The notes under the pieces were generated by a model that saw only the letters and a list, made by a program, of their open reading frames with translations, searched no databases and had not been told where the DNA came from. Shown in pieces: positions 8,614-16,257 of a stretch of 64,000 nt of DNA. Where the stretch lies: positions 1 to 64,000 of the forward strand of contig NZ_JAWQFO010000009.1 in NCBI RefSeq assembly GCF_033436665.1, written 5' to 3'. The first letter of the stretch is position 1, and each line of letters begins with the position of its first letter. This DNA is from JAWQFO01 sp033436665. GTDB lineage: Bacteria; Pseudomonadota; Alphaproteobacteria; Rhodobacterales; Rhodobacteraceae. The translations under genes were made by a program, and so were the position numbers.

Positions 8614-9336
8614 CTAGGTTAGATTGGCCTTTTGATACAGGACGTTGGCGCGATTCAAGTGATCGACCATGCGGCTTTCCGCCAGGTCGGGATCGCCTTT
8701 CTCTATGGCATGGAGGAGCGCTTCGTGCTCCTGCAGTGTCAGGCGCTCGAGCCCGGGCACACGCACCATGTCGATGTGAAATCGGCGCAGCCACTGGAAG
8801 ATCGACCGCGACGCGGCCGAAAGGATCGGATTGCCGCCTACCATCGCGATGCGTTCGTGGAACTGTTCATCGAGATCGAGGAATCTAGGAACGTCGTCAG
8901 AGGCTTGCGCTGCGCTTGCAATGAGCTCCGAAAGGTCGGCGAGGTCGCTTTCGGTCCGCTGCACCGCCGCGATCCTTGCATTGCGCGCCTCCAGCACCAA
9001 ACGCACTTCTTTCAGATGCGCCATGGTCGCCTCGGAGTAGGACAAGACGTGATGCATGGTCAAAGCAAGCTGCTCGAACACCGGTTCCAGCGTAGGTTGA
9101 GCGACCCTTGGACGTTCGCCATGACGGACGGTAATCAGGCCCATGGCCTGCAGCGACTGCATCGCCTCGCGGATCGCCGGACGGCCGACGCCGTACAAAT
9201 CCATCATCTCGCGCTCCGACGACAGGGTGTCGCCCGGCGCCAGCGACTGCTCGTCGATGCTCTCTAGGATGCGCTCCCGCACCTCGTCGGCCAGTTTGCG
9301 CCGGCGAATCGGCTTGCGTTCATTCGGCCGGTTCAT
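8614..9336 (-). CDS. GntR-family (FadR/FCD type) transcriptional regulator
   Basis: A 240-residue repressor-type regulator. The winged helix spans roughly residues 12-80, with PGDTLSSEREMM and the recognition helix in GRPAIREAMQSLQAMGLITV. The C-terminal FCD ligand domain carries the spaced acidic and histidine residues typical of metal and carboxylate binding (DLDEQFHERIA, EHEALLHAIE, MVDHLNRA). ATG at 9336 is chosen; a GTG at 9366 would add ten residues but has no clear ribosome-binding site. It sits between apnL and apnO, and each neighbour has a CTGGTATGAT element, so it probably responds to an apiose-pathway sugar acid. Confidence 0.85.
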   Translation of the reverse strand: MNRPNERKPIRRRKLADEVRERILESIDEQSLAPGDTLSSEREMMDLYGVGRPAIREAMQSLQAMGLITVRHGERPRVAQPTLEPVFEQLALTMHHVLSYSEATMAHLKEVRLVLEARNARIAAVQRTESDLADLSELIASAAQASDDVPRFLDLDEQFHERIAMVGGNPILSAASRSIFQWLRRFHIDMVRVPGLERLTLQEHEALLHAIEKGDPDLAESRMVDHLNRANVLYQKANLT

Positions 9337-9504
9337 CTGGCTGCCTTGTGTCCTTTCGCCAAACACCGGGCGTTTCGCCCGTTGCGCCGCCTTCCCTTCA
9401 ATCGGCTATTTTCTTCAGTCCGTAAAGCATTTGCGGTGCAGCCGCCGATCTGACCTGACCTCATCTGGAACCAAGCAAGATATTCGTAGAGGACGGCATG
9501 TCAT

Positions 9505-9514
9505 CTGGTATGAT
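9505..9514. promoter_or_regulatory. Candidate GntR operator upstream of apnO
   Basis: CTGGTATGAT matches ten of ten bases with the minus-strand element upstream of apnL. It lies about 50 bases before the apnO ATG, in a locally A/T-rich segment that could hold the promoter. Confidence 0.45.
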
Positions 9515-9566
9515 ATGTATAATAGATGATCAACGCCACTGCGTTGCGACCGGGAGACAGCCGAAA

Positions 9567-10400
9567 ATGACCGAAAAGATCGCCATTCTTGGCGCCGGCG
9601 GAAAAATGGGCTTCAGGATCACCAAGAAGATCTTCGATGCCGGCTACGACCTGACCGCGATCGAGATTGGGGAAGACGGCCGCGCTCGGCTTCGAGAAGC
9701 CAGCATACCAGTATCGGAGGGTGACAGCTGGAAAGCGGAGGCCGACGTCATTGTCCTGGCGCTGCCTGACTCCGTCATCGGCAAGGTCGCAACCGATCTC
9801 GTGCCGCGCCTGAGGCCCGGCGCCATGGTTCTGATTCTAGATGCCGCCGCGCCCTATGCCGGCGTGCTACCCGAACGTGAAGACGTGACCTATTTCATCG
9901 GCCACCCCTGCCATCCGCCGCTTTATAACGACGAAACCGAATGGGATGCACGGCGCGACTATCACGGCGGCGTCGCCGAACAGGCCATCGTCTGCGCCCT
10001 GATGCAGGGGCCAGAAGAACACTACGACCTCGGCCGGGAAATCTGCGAAGCCATGTGGTCGCCGGTGATCCGCACCCACCGCGTGACATTGGAACAGCTT
10101 GCCATCCTGGAGCCGGGCCTGAGCGAAATGGTTGCCATGCCGTTTATCGACGTCATGGTCGAGGCGGTGGACGAATGCGCCGAGAAATACGGCATCGACC
10201 GGCAGGCAGCTTTCGATTTCATGATCGGCCATCTGAACGTCGAGATTGCCATGTGGTTCGGCTTTGCGCCCAAGGTGCCCTCGGACGCGGCGCTGCGCCT
10301 GATGCGGTTCGCCAAGTCGGTGGTCGTCAAGGACACATGGCGCGACGCGCTTGATCCCGGCAAGGTCAGGGAAGCGTCGGAGCTGATCGTGAAGGGATGA
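9567..10400 (+). CDS. apnO: Probable D-apionate oxidoisomerase
   Basis: A 277-residue NAD-binding protein of the 6-phosphogluconate dehydrogenase-like superfamily. A Rossmann motif ILGAGGKMG lies at residues 7-15 and an all-helical C-terminal domain follows. GHPCHPP near residue 113 is distinctive of the ApnO-type group. The start follows a GGGAGA site. ApnO oxidises and isomerises D-apionate to 3-oxo-isoapionate, the substrate of OiaK. With apnL, apsD, oiaX and oiaK on the other strand, the route from D-apiose to 3-phosphoglycerate and glycolate is complete. Confidence 0.75.
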   Translation: MTEKIAILGAGGKMGFRITKKIFDAGYDLTAIEIGEDGRARLREASIPVSEGDSWKAEADVIVLALPDSVIGKVATDLVPRLRPGAMVLILDAAAPYAGVLPEREDVTYFIGHPCHPPLYNDETEWDARRDYHGGVAEQAIVCALMQGPEEHYDLGREICEAMWSPVIRTHRVTLEQLAILEPGLSEMVAMPFIDVMVEAVDECAEKYGIDRQAAFDFMIGHLNVEIAMWFGFAPKVPSDAALRLMRFAKSVVVKDTWRDALDPGKVREASELIVKG

Positions 10401-10401
10401 C

Positions 10402-10557
10402 ATGAGCCTGCCGGGCGTCTCGACGGTCATCTATGACGGTTGCAACGAGGTCATCGTCTATTTCGCCCGCGCGGCCGCAAAGGGTCACGTCACGGGAACG
10501 GATGACATCATCCTCTCGGGCAAGGCTGGGGTCGAAGCACAGGCCCCTGCGGATTAA
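10402..10557 (+). CDS. Small hypothetical protein (51 aa)
   Basis: ATG at 10402 comes one base after the apnO stop and follows AAGGGA, so it may be translationally coupled. The product (MSLPGVSTVIYDGCNEVIVY and on, ending VEAQAPAD) is not recognised. It ends just before the cydB remnant and may be a truncated gene rather than a functional peptide. Confidence 0.3.
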   Translation: MSLPGVSTVIYDGCNEVIVYFARAAAKGHVTGTDDIILSGKAGVEAQAPAD

Positions 10558-10560
10558 CAG

Positions 10561-11353
10561 CATGCTGCCGGAAATCCTTCCGAACTTCGCCGACCTTACC
10601 GGCTGCCTACCATGGTCGCTCGCACCGCTCATGGGGCTATCCTGATCTACGTTGTCCTGGATGGCTTCTGTCTTGGCGTCGGTATCCACTTCTCGTTGGC
10701 CGAGCCGCGCGAGCAAGACCGTATGATAGGGCGGTTCTGGGATGCCAATGAAATCTGGCCCGTGCTCGCAGTCGGGCTGTTGCTTATGGCCTTTCCGACT
10801 GCACATGGCTTGATCCTGTCGACCCTCTATCTGCCGGTCTTCTTCAAGCTTGTCGACCTGATCCTGCGCGGCGTGGCCTTCGAGGTTCGTGCAAGGCGCG
10901 CGAACAGCACAAGCGACTTTGGAAACGTGCATTTTTTGCCGGCTCGCTGACGACCGCTCTGGCTCAGGGCTTCATGCCGGGTCGGTACATCTTGGTGCTG
11001 GAGCGGTTCCCGCCGGCGCTGGCGTTCGCTGCGCTGAAGGCAGTGTTTCTGGCCGTCGGTTACAGCTTCATCGGAGCGATCTGGCTGGTGCATAAACGGG
11101 ACACGATTTGCGGATAAACTCGATCCGCTGGTCCAGCGAAGCGCTCTGAGGCGTGATCCTTGGCGTTGGCGCCGTGGCGCGGGCGACGCTGCTCGTCTGC
11201 GCGCGAAAATTCGACAAGCGGTTCGGCTTCCCCGAAGTTCCGTGGGTCGCTCCGCTTCCGGTGGTCTTGGCCGCGCTGAACCTGGCGCTCTGGGCCGTGC
11301 TGCGCCGCGTGCCTTTTCGGAACCCCCGTCTCACCTGGCTGCCCTTTGCCACC
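10561..11353 (+). pseudogene. cydB: Degraded cytochrome bd oxidase subunit II gene
   Basis: Pieces of CydB/CioB appear in order but in different frames: MLPEILPNFADLT (10561 on), then IYVVLDGFCLGVGI, EIWPVLAVGLLLMAFP and LILRGVAFEVRARRAN (to about 10905), then AGSLTTALAQGF (about 10945), then FDKRFGFPEVPWVAPLPVV (about 11205). Frameshifts lie near 10600 and 10910 and a gap or stop near 11118. The C-terminal membrane segments are missing, and conserved residues have drifted (DGFDLG to DGFCLG, WDGNETW to WDANEIW). No cydA-like partner is seen upstream. This is clearly inactive debris. Confidence 0.8.
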
Positions 11354-11397
11354 TCGGCGAGACAAGTTACTGTTGCAGCACGTCCCAAAGGTGGTTG

Positions 11398-12552
11398 CTA
11401 TTCCCGAGACATGCCATCTTTGACGTGCAAGGCTGATTGCGCAAGCGCGGCATAAGACGAGATACCAAGCTGGCCGAGCGCGCGGAGAAGTTCCAGCTTC
11501 AGGATGTCCATCGCGCGTTCCGCGCCCTCGTCTCCGCCCGCGCCGACGCCATAGGCCAGAGCCCGGCCCGCCAGGACAAATCCGGCGCCCAGGGCTTTTG
11601 CGCGAAGGATATCGGCGCCCCGCCGAATGCCGCTGTCGAGGATGATCTCCAGCTTGCCGCTCAGGGCCTCGGCAATGTCGGGCAGCGCCTCAATGGTCGC
11701 CGGGCCAAAGGCGACCTGTCGGCCTCCATGATTGGACACGACGATGCCGTCCGCCCCCAATTCCGCACATCTCACGGCGTCTTCCGGATGCAAGATCCCT
11801 TTGACGACGAGCTTACCTTTCCAGCGGTCACGTATTCGCTTGAGCTGCACCCAGGTCAGGCCGGGAGTGATCAGCGTCTTCTGCACGTCGGCGTAGGACG
11901 TCGCGTTTTTCAGAAGATCGGCGTAGTTCGCGATATTGGGTCTTCCATGGCGCAGGCTGGTGAGCGACCAGACCGGATTGGCTGCAAGTTGCAGCATAAC
12001 CCCGGGTGTGAACTTGAAGGGCACCGACAACTGGTTTCGGATGTCACGGTCGCGTTTTCCGGCAGCCGGAACATCCACCGTGACCATCATCACCTGATAG
12101 CCTGCTGCTTCGGCGCGCGCGATCAGACCCTCGGTCACCGCGTCGTCGCCAGAGACATAAAGCTGGAACCATCCGTTGCCGTCAGCCGCCTCGGCCAGTT
12201 GCTCGAGGGTCGTGGAAGCGGCGGAGCTGGCGACATAGGGCACGTTCTCGCGCTTGCAGAGCCGTGCCAGCTTCAGGTCGGCATCGGGCCAGAAGGCATT
12301 GAGCATTCCGATGGGCGCCTGGCCGAATGGCTGATCGTACGTCTGGCCGAAGATTTCCGCCTTGGTGTCGATCTCGGCGACATCCACCATGTAACGCGGC
12401 ACGAGTGCGATCTCTTCGAAGGCCTCGATATTGCGGCGCATGTTCCGTTCGCCTTCGGCGCCGCCATCGACAAGATCGAAGGCGAACCTCGGGATACGGC
12501 GTTTCGCGCGCGCCCGCAGGTCGTCAATGGATGCCGCCCGGTCCAGCCCCAT
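11398..12552 (-). CDS. FMN-dependent alpha-hydroxy-acid dehydrogenase
   Basis: A 384-residue TIM-barrel flavoenzyme of the lactate/glycolate oxidase family. FMN and substrate motifs visible are QLYVSGD (about 130-136), KRDRDIRNQ, the lysine in VVKGILH (K251), and the catalytic SNHGGRQ (H275, R278). The N-terminal tyrosine that contacts the substrate carboxylate in this family (FDYIDGGA type) is leucine here (FDLVDGGA, L27), hinting at an altered substrate. Start ATG at 12552 overlaps the SDR stop as TGATG. It is the last gene of a six-gene minus-strand operon and probably oxidises a 2-hydroxy acid made by the preceding SDRs. Confidence 0.8.
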   Translation of the reverse strand: MGLDRAASIDDLRARAKRRIPRFAFDLVDGGAEGERNMRRNIEAFEEIALVPRYMVDVAEIDTKAEIFGQTYDQPFGQAPIGMLNAFWPDADLKLARLCKRENVPYVASSAASTTLEQLAEAADGNGWFQLYVSGDDAVTEGLIARAEAAGYQVMMVTVDVPAAGKRDRDIRNQLSVPFKFTPGVMLQLAANPVWSLTSLRHGRPNIANYADLLKNATSYADVQKTLITPGLTWVQLKRIRDRWKGKLVVKGILHPEDAVRCAELGADGIVVSNHGGRQVAFGPATIEALPDIAEALSGKLEIILDSGIRRGADILRAKALGAGFVLAGRALAYGVGAGGDEGAERAMDILKLELLRALGQLGISSYAALAQSALHVKDGMSRE

Positions 12553-13289
12553 CAGATCGACCAGCCTCCGTCCACGGCAAACGACTGTCCGGTGGTAAAG
12601 GCCGACAGATCGCTTGCGAGGTAGCAGACCATCTCGGCGATTTCTTCGGGCGTGCCGAGACGGCCCATCGGCTGACGCGCCTTGAAGGCGGCCAGTGCGG
12701 CTTCGAAATCGCCGGTGGCGCGCAGCCGGTCTTCCAGCGACGGGCTTTGCACCGTGCCGGGGCAGATCGCGTTGCAACGTATCCCGTCTTTAACGAAATC
12801 GGCGGCAATCGACTTCGTCATGCCGATGATCGCAGCCTTGGAAGCGCCATAGGCGAACCGGCGCGGCGCGCCCTTTTCGCTCGAAACGATCGAGGAGATG
12901 TTGACGATGGATCCCGAGCGCTTGTCCAGCATCCCTGGAAGCACCGCTTTGATGAGCCGGAACATGGCTTTTGCGTTCAGGTCGAAAGACCGGTCCCATG
13001 CCGCCTCGTCACACTCGAGGATCGTGCCGTCATGAACCCAGCCAGCGCAGTTCACCAGTACGTCGACCGCATCGACCTCGGCGACCAGCGCGCCGACCGC
13101 GTCGGCGTCGAGCACGTCCAGCCGGCGTGTCGCGATCCTGTCCGACGTCAGCGATGAAAGTCCGTCTTCATCGATATCCGTCGCGATTACGGATACCCCC
13201 CGCGCCGCGAGAGCCTCTGCCGAGGCGCGACCGATCCCGTTTGCGCCAGCGGTGACAAGCGCGGTCTTTCCGTCGAGTGCGTCTGTCAT
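12552..13289 (-). CDS. SDR oxidoreductase, DHRS6/2-keto-3-deoxy-fuconate dehydrogenase-like
   Basis: A 245-residue classical SDR. The cofactor motif TAGANGIG is at 13-20, NCAG near 80, and the catalytic ISS and YGASK (Y147, K151) follow. The C-terminal pattern NAICPGTVQSPSLEDR and GQSFAVDGGWSI matches the DHRS6/2-keto-3-deoxy-L-fuconate dehydrogenase branch. Start ATG at 13289 is taken over a longer unrelated extension. It is separated by ten bases from the KduD-like SDR, which suggests sequential oxidation of a deoxy sugar acid; the true substrate is not known. Confidence 0.8.
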   Translation of the reverse strand: MTDALDGKTALVTAGANGIGRASAEALAARGVSVIATDIDEDGLSSLTSDRIATRRLDVLDADAVGALVAEVDAVDVLVNCAGWVHDGTILECDEAAWDRSFDLNAKAMFRLIKAVLPGMLDKRSGSIVNISSIVSSEKGAPRRFAYGASKAAIIGMTKSIAADFVKDGIRCNAICPGTVQSPSLEDRLRATGDFEAALAAFKARQPMGRLGTPEEIAEMVCYLASDLSAFTTGQSFAVDGGWSI

Positions 13290-13299
13290 CCTGTCTCCT

Positions 13300-14064
13300 T
13301 CATCTCGCCAACCAGCCACCGTCCACGGTGACCACGCTTCCATGACAGTAAGAGGCCGCATCCGAGGCGAGGAAAACGGCAGCGCCGCCGATCTCGGAAG
13401 GTTCGGCGAAGCGTCCCGCCGGTATCCGTTCCAGAAGCGCCTTCGAGCGTTCGGGATCGTCGCGGAGTGCCTGCGTGTTTTCGGTGGCCGTGTACCCGGG
13501 CGCGATGGCGTTCACGTTGACGCCGCGCGGCGCCCATTCGTTGCAGAGCGCGCGCGTCAGTCCGAGCACCGCATGTTTGCTGGAGGCGTAAGCGGGGACG
13601 CGAAGCCCGCCCTGCGAACTCAGGACCGAGGCAACGATGACGATCTTGCCGGACCCCTGCTCGACCATCTGGCGTCCCGCCGCCTGGCTGAGGAGCCAGA
13701 CCGTATCGAGGTTGATTGACAGTACGCGCCGCCAGTCTTCGAACGGCATGTCCGTCGAATTCTCGCGGTGGATGATGCCAGCGTTGTTGACGAGGATGTC
13801 GAGCCCGCCGAGCACGTCTGTCGCAAAGCCAACGACGTCGCGCGCCGCGACCTCGTCCATGCCGTCGAAATCGGCCTTGACCGCCGCACCTGTACGACCC
13901 GCCGCCTCGATGCGCGCTAGCGTGTCTTCGGGCGCGTGACTACGATAGGTCAGGGCGACGTCGGCCCCGGCGTCGGCAAGGGCAAAGGCAATTCCCTCGC
14001 CGATCCCCGTGGCACCACCGGTGACCAGGGCCTTGCGCCCCGACAGGTCGAACGGATTTGGCAT
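13300..14064 (-). CDS. SDR oxidoreductase, KduD-like
   Basis: A 254-residue classical SDR with TGGATGIG at 15-22, NNAG near 93, and YASSK (Y159, K163). PFDLSGRKALVTGG and the C-terminus VVTVDGGWLAR resemble 2-dehydro-3-deoxy-D-gluconate 5-dehydrogenase (KduD). The next gene upstream ends three bases before its ATG. It acts in the same operon as the M24 protein and the FMN dehydrogenase. Confidence 0.8.
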   Translation of the reverse strand: MPNPFDLSGRKALVTGGATGIGEGIAFALADAGADVALTYRSHAPEDTLARIEAAGRTGAAVKADFDGMDEVAARDVVGFATDVLGGLDILVNNAGIIHRENSTDMPFEDWRRVLSINLDTVWLLSQAAGRQMVEQGSGKIVIVASVLSSQGGLRVPAYASSKHAVLGLTRALCNEWAPRGVNVNAIAPGYTATENTQALRDDPERSKALLERIPAGRFAEPSEIGGAAVFLASDAASYCHGSVVTVDGGWLAR

Positions 14065-14067
14065 GAC

Positions 14068-15366
14068 CTAGTACCGGTTCGCGATGGGCAGGTCTTCCGC
14101 GGGGAAAAGCGAGATCACCTCGCAGCCTGTCTCTGTCACCACGACCTCCTCCTCGATGCGGGCGGCGGAGTAGCCGTCGGCGGCGGGGCAGTAGGTTTCC
14201 AGCGCAAAGACCATGCCGGTCTGGATTTCCATCGGGTGATCGAGGCTGATCGCGCGGCTGATGATCGGGCGCTCGTGCAGCGCCAGACCCAGCCCATGAC
14301 CGAACTGCAGGCCAAAGGCCGCATCCTCGTTCGGGAAACCGAGGCTTTCCGCGGTCGGCCAAACCTCGGCCACCTTGTCGGTGGTCACACCGGGTCGGAT
14401 CATCGCGATGGACGCGTCGATCCATTCGCGGGCCTTCACGTAGGCGTCGTTCTGCGCGGGTGTCGCGCGCCCGACGTTGAAGGTGCGGTAATAGCAGGTC
14501 CGGTATCCCTGGTAGCTTTGCAGGATATCGAAAAACGCCTGATCGCCGGGCCGGATCAACCTGTCGGTGAAGTTGTGCGGATGCGGATTGCAGCGTTCGC
14601 CGGAAATTGCGTTGATCGCCTCGACGTCGTCTGACCCCATCTCGTAGAGCATCTTGTTGGAAAGCGCGACGATATCGCTCTCGCGGACGCCGGGTTTCAG
14701 CTCCTCGTAGATCATGTGGTAGACGCCATCGACCATGGACGCCGCCTGCGTGAGCAGCTGGATTTCGTCCCAGTTCTTGATCTCGCGGGCCGCCAGCATG
14801 ATCTGCTGACCGTCGACGACATGAATGCCCTCTTCTTGCAGGGCATGGAACATCGCCGTTTCGGCATAGTCGACGCCGACCGGCATATCGGCCATGCCCG
14901 CGTCCTTGATCAACTCGGCGATCATCTTGGCGTATTTCTTCATCAGGCCAAAGTCGGGCGGGATGGTGCCGCGCATGCCGACTACGCCGGCCAGGCAGTG
15001 ATCCGGTTCGAGCCAGTCGGAATACCGTTTGTGGTGGACGGCTGCCGAGCCGAAATCCCACACGTACGGGCTGTCATCGCCCGTCAGCAGGCAGAAGCGG
15101 CACATCTTGTCCCGCTCCCACTCGCCGATCTTGGTGGCGCTGACATAGCGGATGTTGTTGACGTCGAAGAGCAGAAGCGAGCCCGCGTTCGAGTTCTGTA
15201 GCGACTGGCGTGTCCGTGCGAGGCGGTAGCGACGCAGACGGTCGTGGTCGATGCGGCGCTCGAAATCGACCGAGGTATGGCCCCATGCGGGCAGCTTGTC
15301 GCGCCATTCCCAGTTGGGTTCGAGGTCTTTCGGGGTAAGCATGTTCGGCAATAGTGCGCGTGACAT
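14068..15366 (-). CDS. M24-family (creatinase/aminopeptidase fold) protein
   Basis: A 432-residue pita-bread-fold protein: an N-terminal creatinase-like domain (about 40-200) and a C-terminal M24 domain. Of the five usual metal ligands, the first Asp (FFDILQ), the His (FGHGLGL), and two Glu (ALETY, RIEEE) are present. The second Asp is replaced, because the RTCYYRT segment has Cys where SDITRT has Asp. That pattern suggests altered or absent metal binding, as in creatinase. It may hydrolyse a C-N or C-S bond in a small substrate rather than a peptide. Roseobacter DMSP lyase DddP shares this fold, but the metal-site pattern differs. Confidence 0.75.
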   Translation of the reverse strand: MSRALLPNMLTPKDLEPNWEWRDKLPAWGHTSVDFERRIDHDRLRRYRLARTRQSLQNSNAGSLLLFDVNNIRYVSATKIGEWERDKMCRFCLLTGDDSPYVWDFGSAAVHHKRYSDWLEPDHCLAGVVGMRGTIPPDFGLMKKYAKMIAELIKDAGMADMPVGVDYAETAMFHALQEEGIHVVDGQQIMLAAREIKNWDEIQLLTQAASMVDGVYHMIYEELKPGVRESDIVALSNKMLYEMGSDDVEAINAISGERCNPHPHNFTDRLIRPGDQAFFDILQSYQGYRTCYYRTFNVGRATPAQNDAYVKAREWIDASIAMIRPGVTTDKVAEVWPTAESLGFPNEDAAFGLQFGHGLGLALHERPIISRAISLDHPMEIQTGMVFALETYCPAADGYSAARIEEEVVVTETGCEVISLFPAEDLPIANRY

Positions 15367-15429
15367 AGGCGGCTCCTTTCGGGAAGGGCGTCCTCCCCCG
15401 CTATCGAGTGAAAAAGATCGGAAATGCGG

Positions 15430-16239
15430 TTACTTGGTGACCCAGCCGCCATCGACCGAGATCATCTGGCCGGTCATGTAATCGCTATCGTCGGAGGCAA
15501 GGAATGACGCGGTCCCGATGATGTCCTTGGGGTAGGACACACGCTTGATCACCAGATTGTTCTCGACGATGTCGTCATAGGCCTGGCCCGCGCGCTCCTT
15601 GAAGCCGATCTCGACCAGATCCTTGTCCAGTTGTTCCCAGAGCGGCGTGACGACCACGCCGGGTGCATACCCGTTGACGGTGATGTTGTGCTCGGCCAGC
15701 CCGAGCGCGCCACATTCGGTCAGCGCCAGGCAGCCGTATTTCGACGTGCAATAGACCGTCACGTCCACCAGAGGTTTGCGCGAGGCGATCGATCCGACGT
15801 TGATCAGCTTGTAGGGGTGATCCTCCATCGGGCCTTGGGCGATCATCTGCCTGGCCGTCTCCTGCATGCCCAGCCACATCGCCTTGGTGTTCACGTTCAT
15901 GATCATGTCCCAGTTGTCTTCATCGATATCCATGAAGAACCGGGGCTTGTTGAGGCCGGCGTTGAAGAGGCCGACGTTTATGGACCCGAAGGCCTCGACC
16001 GTTGCGGCAACGGCCGCGGCGTTGTCCGCGCGCTTGGTCACGTCACACTTGATCGCAACCGCCTTGCCGGCTCCGGCGCCGTCGATCCTGTCGGCAACCC
16101 TTTGCGCCTCGTCGCCGTCGAGGTCTGCCAGGCAGACGTTTGCGCCCTGCGCGGCGAAGGCTTCGGCATTGGCGGCACCCATGCCGCGTGCGGCACCGGT
16201 AATCAGGATGTTCTTACCTTTCAGGCGATTGGGGTCCAT
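15430..16239 (-). CDS. SDR oxidoreductase
   Basis: A 269-residue classical SDR: TGAARGMG at 14-21, FNAGLNKP near 92, S150, and YCTSK (Y163, K167). Through the central region (NAG-NKP, FMD-EDNW, GMQE-ARQMI) it closely resembles the SDR at 19344-20132 in the divergent importer operon, so the two look like paralogues. It is the first enzyme gene after the HTH-SBP regulator and probably oxidises a polyol or sugar. Confidence 0.8.
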   Translation of the reverse strand: MDPNRLKGKNILITGAARGMGAANAEAFAAQGANVCLADLDGDEAQRVADRIDGAGAGKAVAIKCDVTKRADNAAAVAATVEAFGSINVGLFNAGLNKPRFFMDIDEDNWDMIMNVNTKAMWLGMQETARQMIAQGPMEDHPYKLINVGSIASRKPLVDVTVYCTSKYGCLALTECGALGLAEHNITVNGYAPGVVVTPLWEQLDKDLVEIGFKERAGQAYDDIVENNLVIKRVSYPKDIIGTASFLASDDSDYMTGQMISVDGGWVTK

Positions 16240-16257
16240 GACATCTCCTCCTCGATC

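Noticed and set aside
9368..9380. GGGCG-TTT-CGCCC hairpin upstream of gntR
   Set aside because: A 5-bp stem is too short to stand out in GC-rich DNA.
14068..15366. Calling the M24 protein the DMSP lyase DddP
   Set aside because: The fold fits, but the metal-ligand pattern is different and the operon is sugar-acid related rather than DMSP related.
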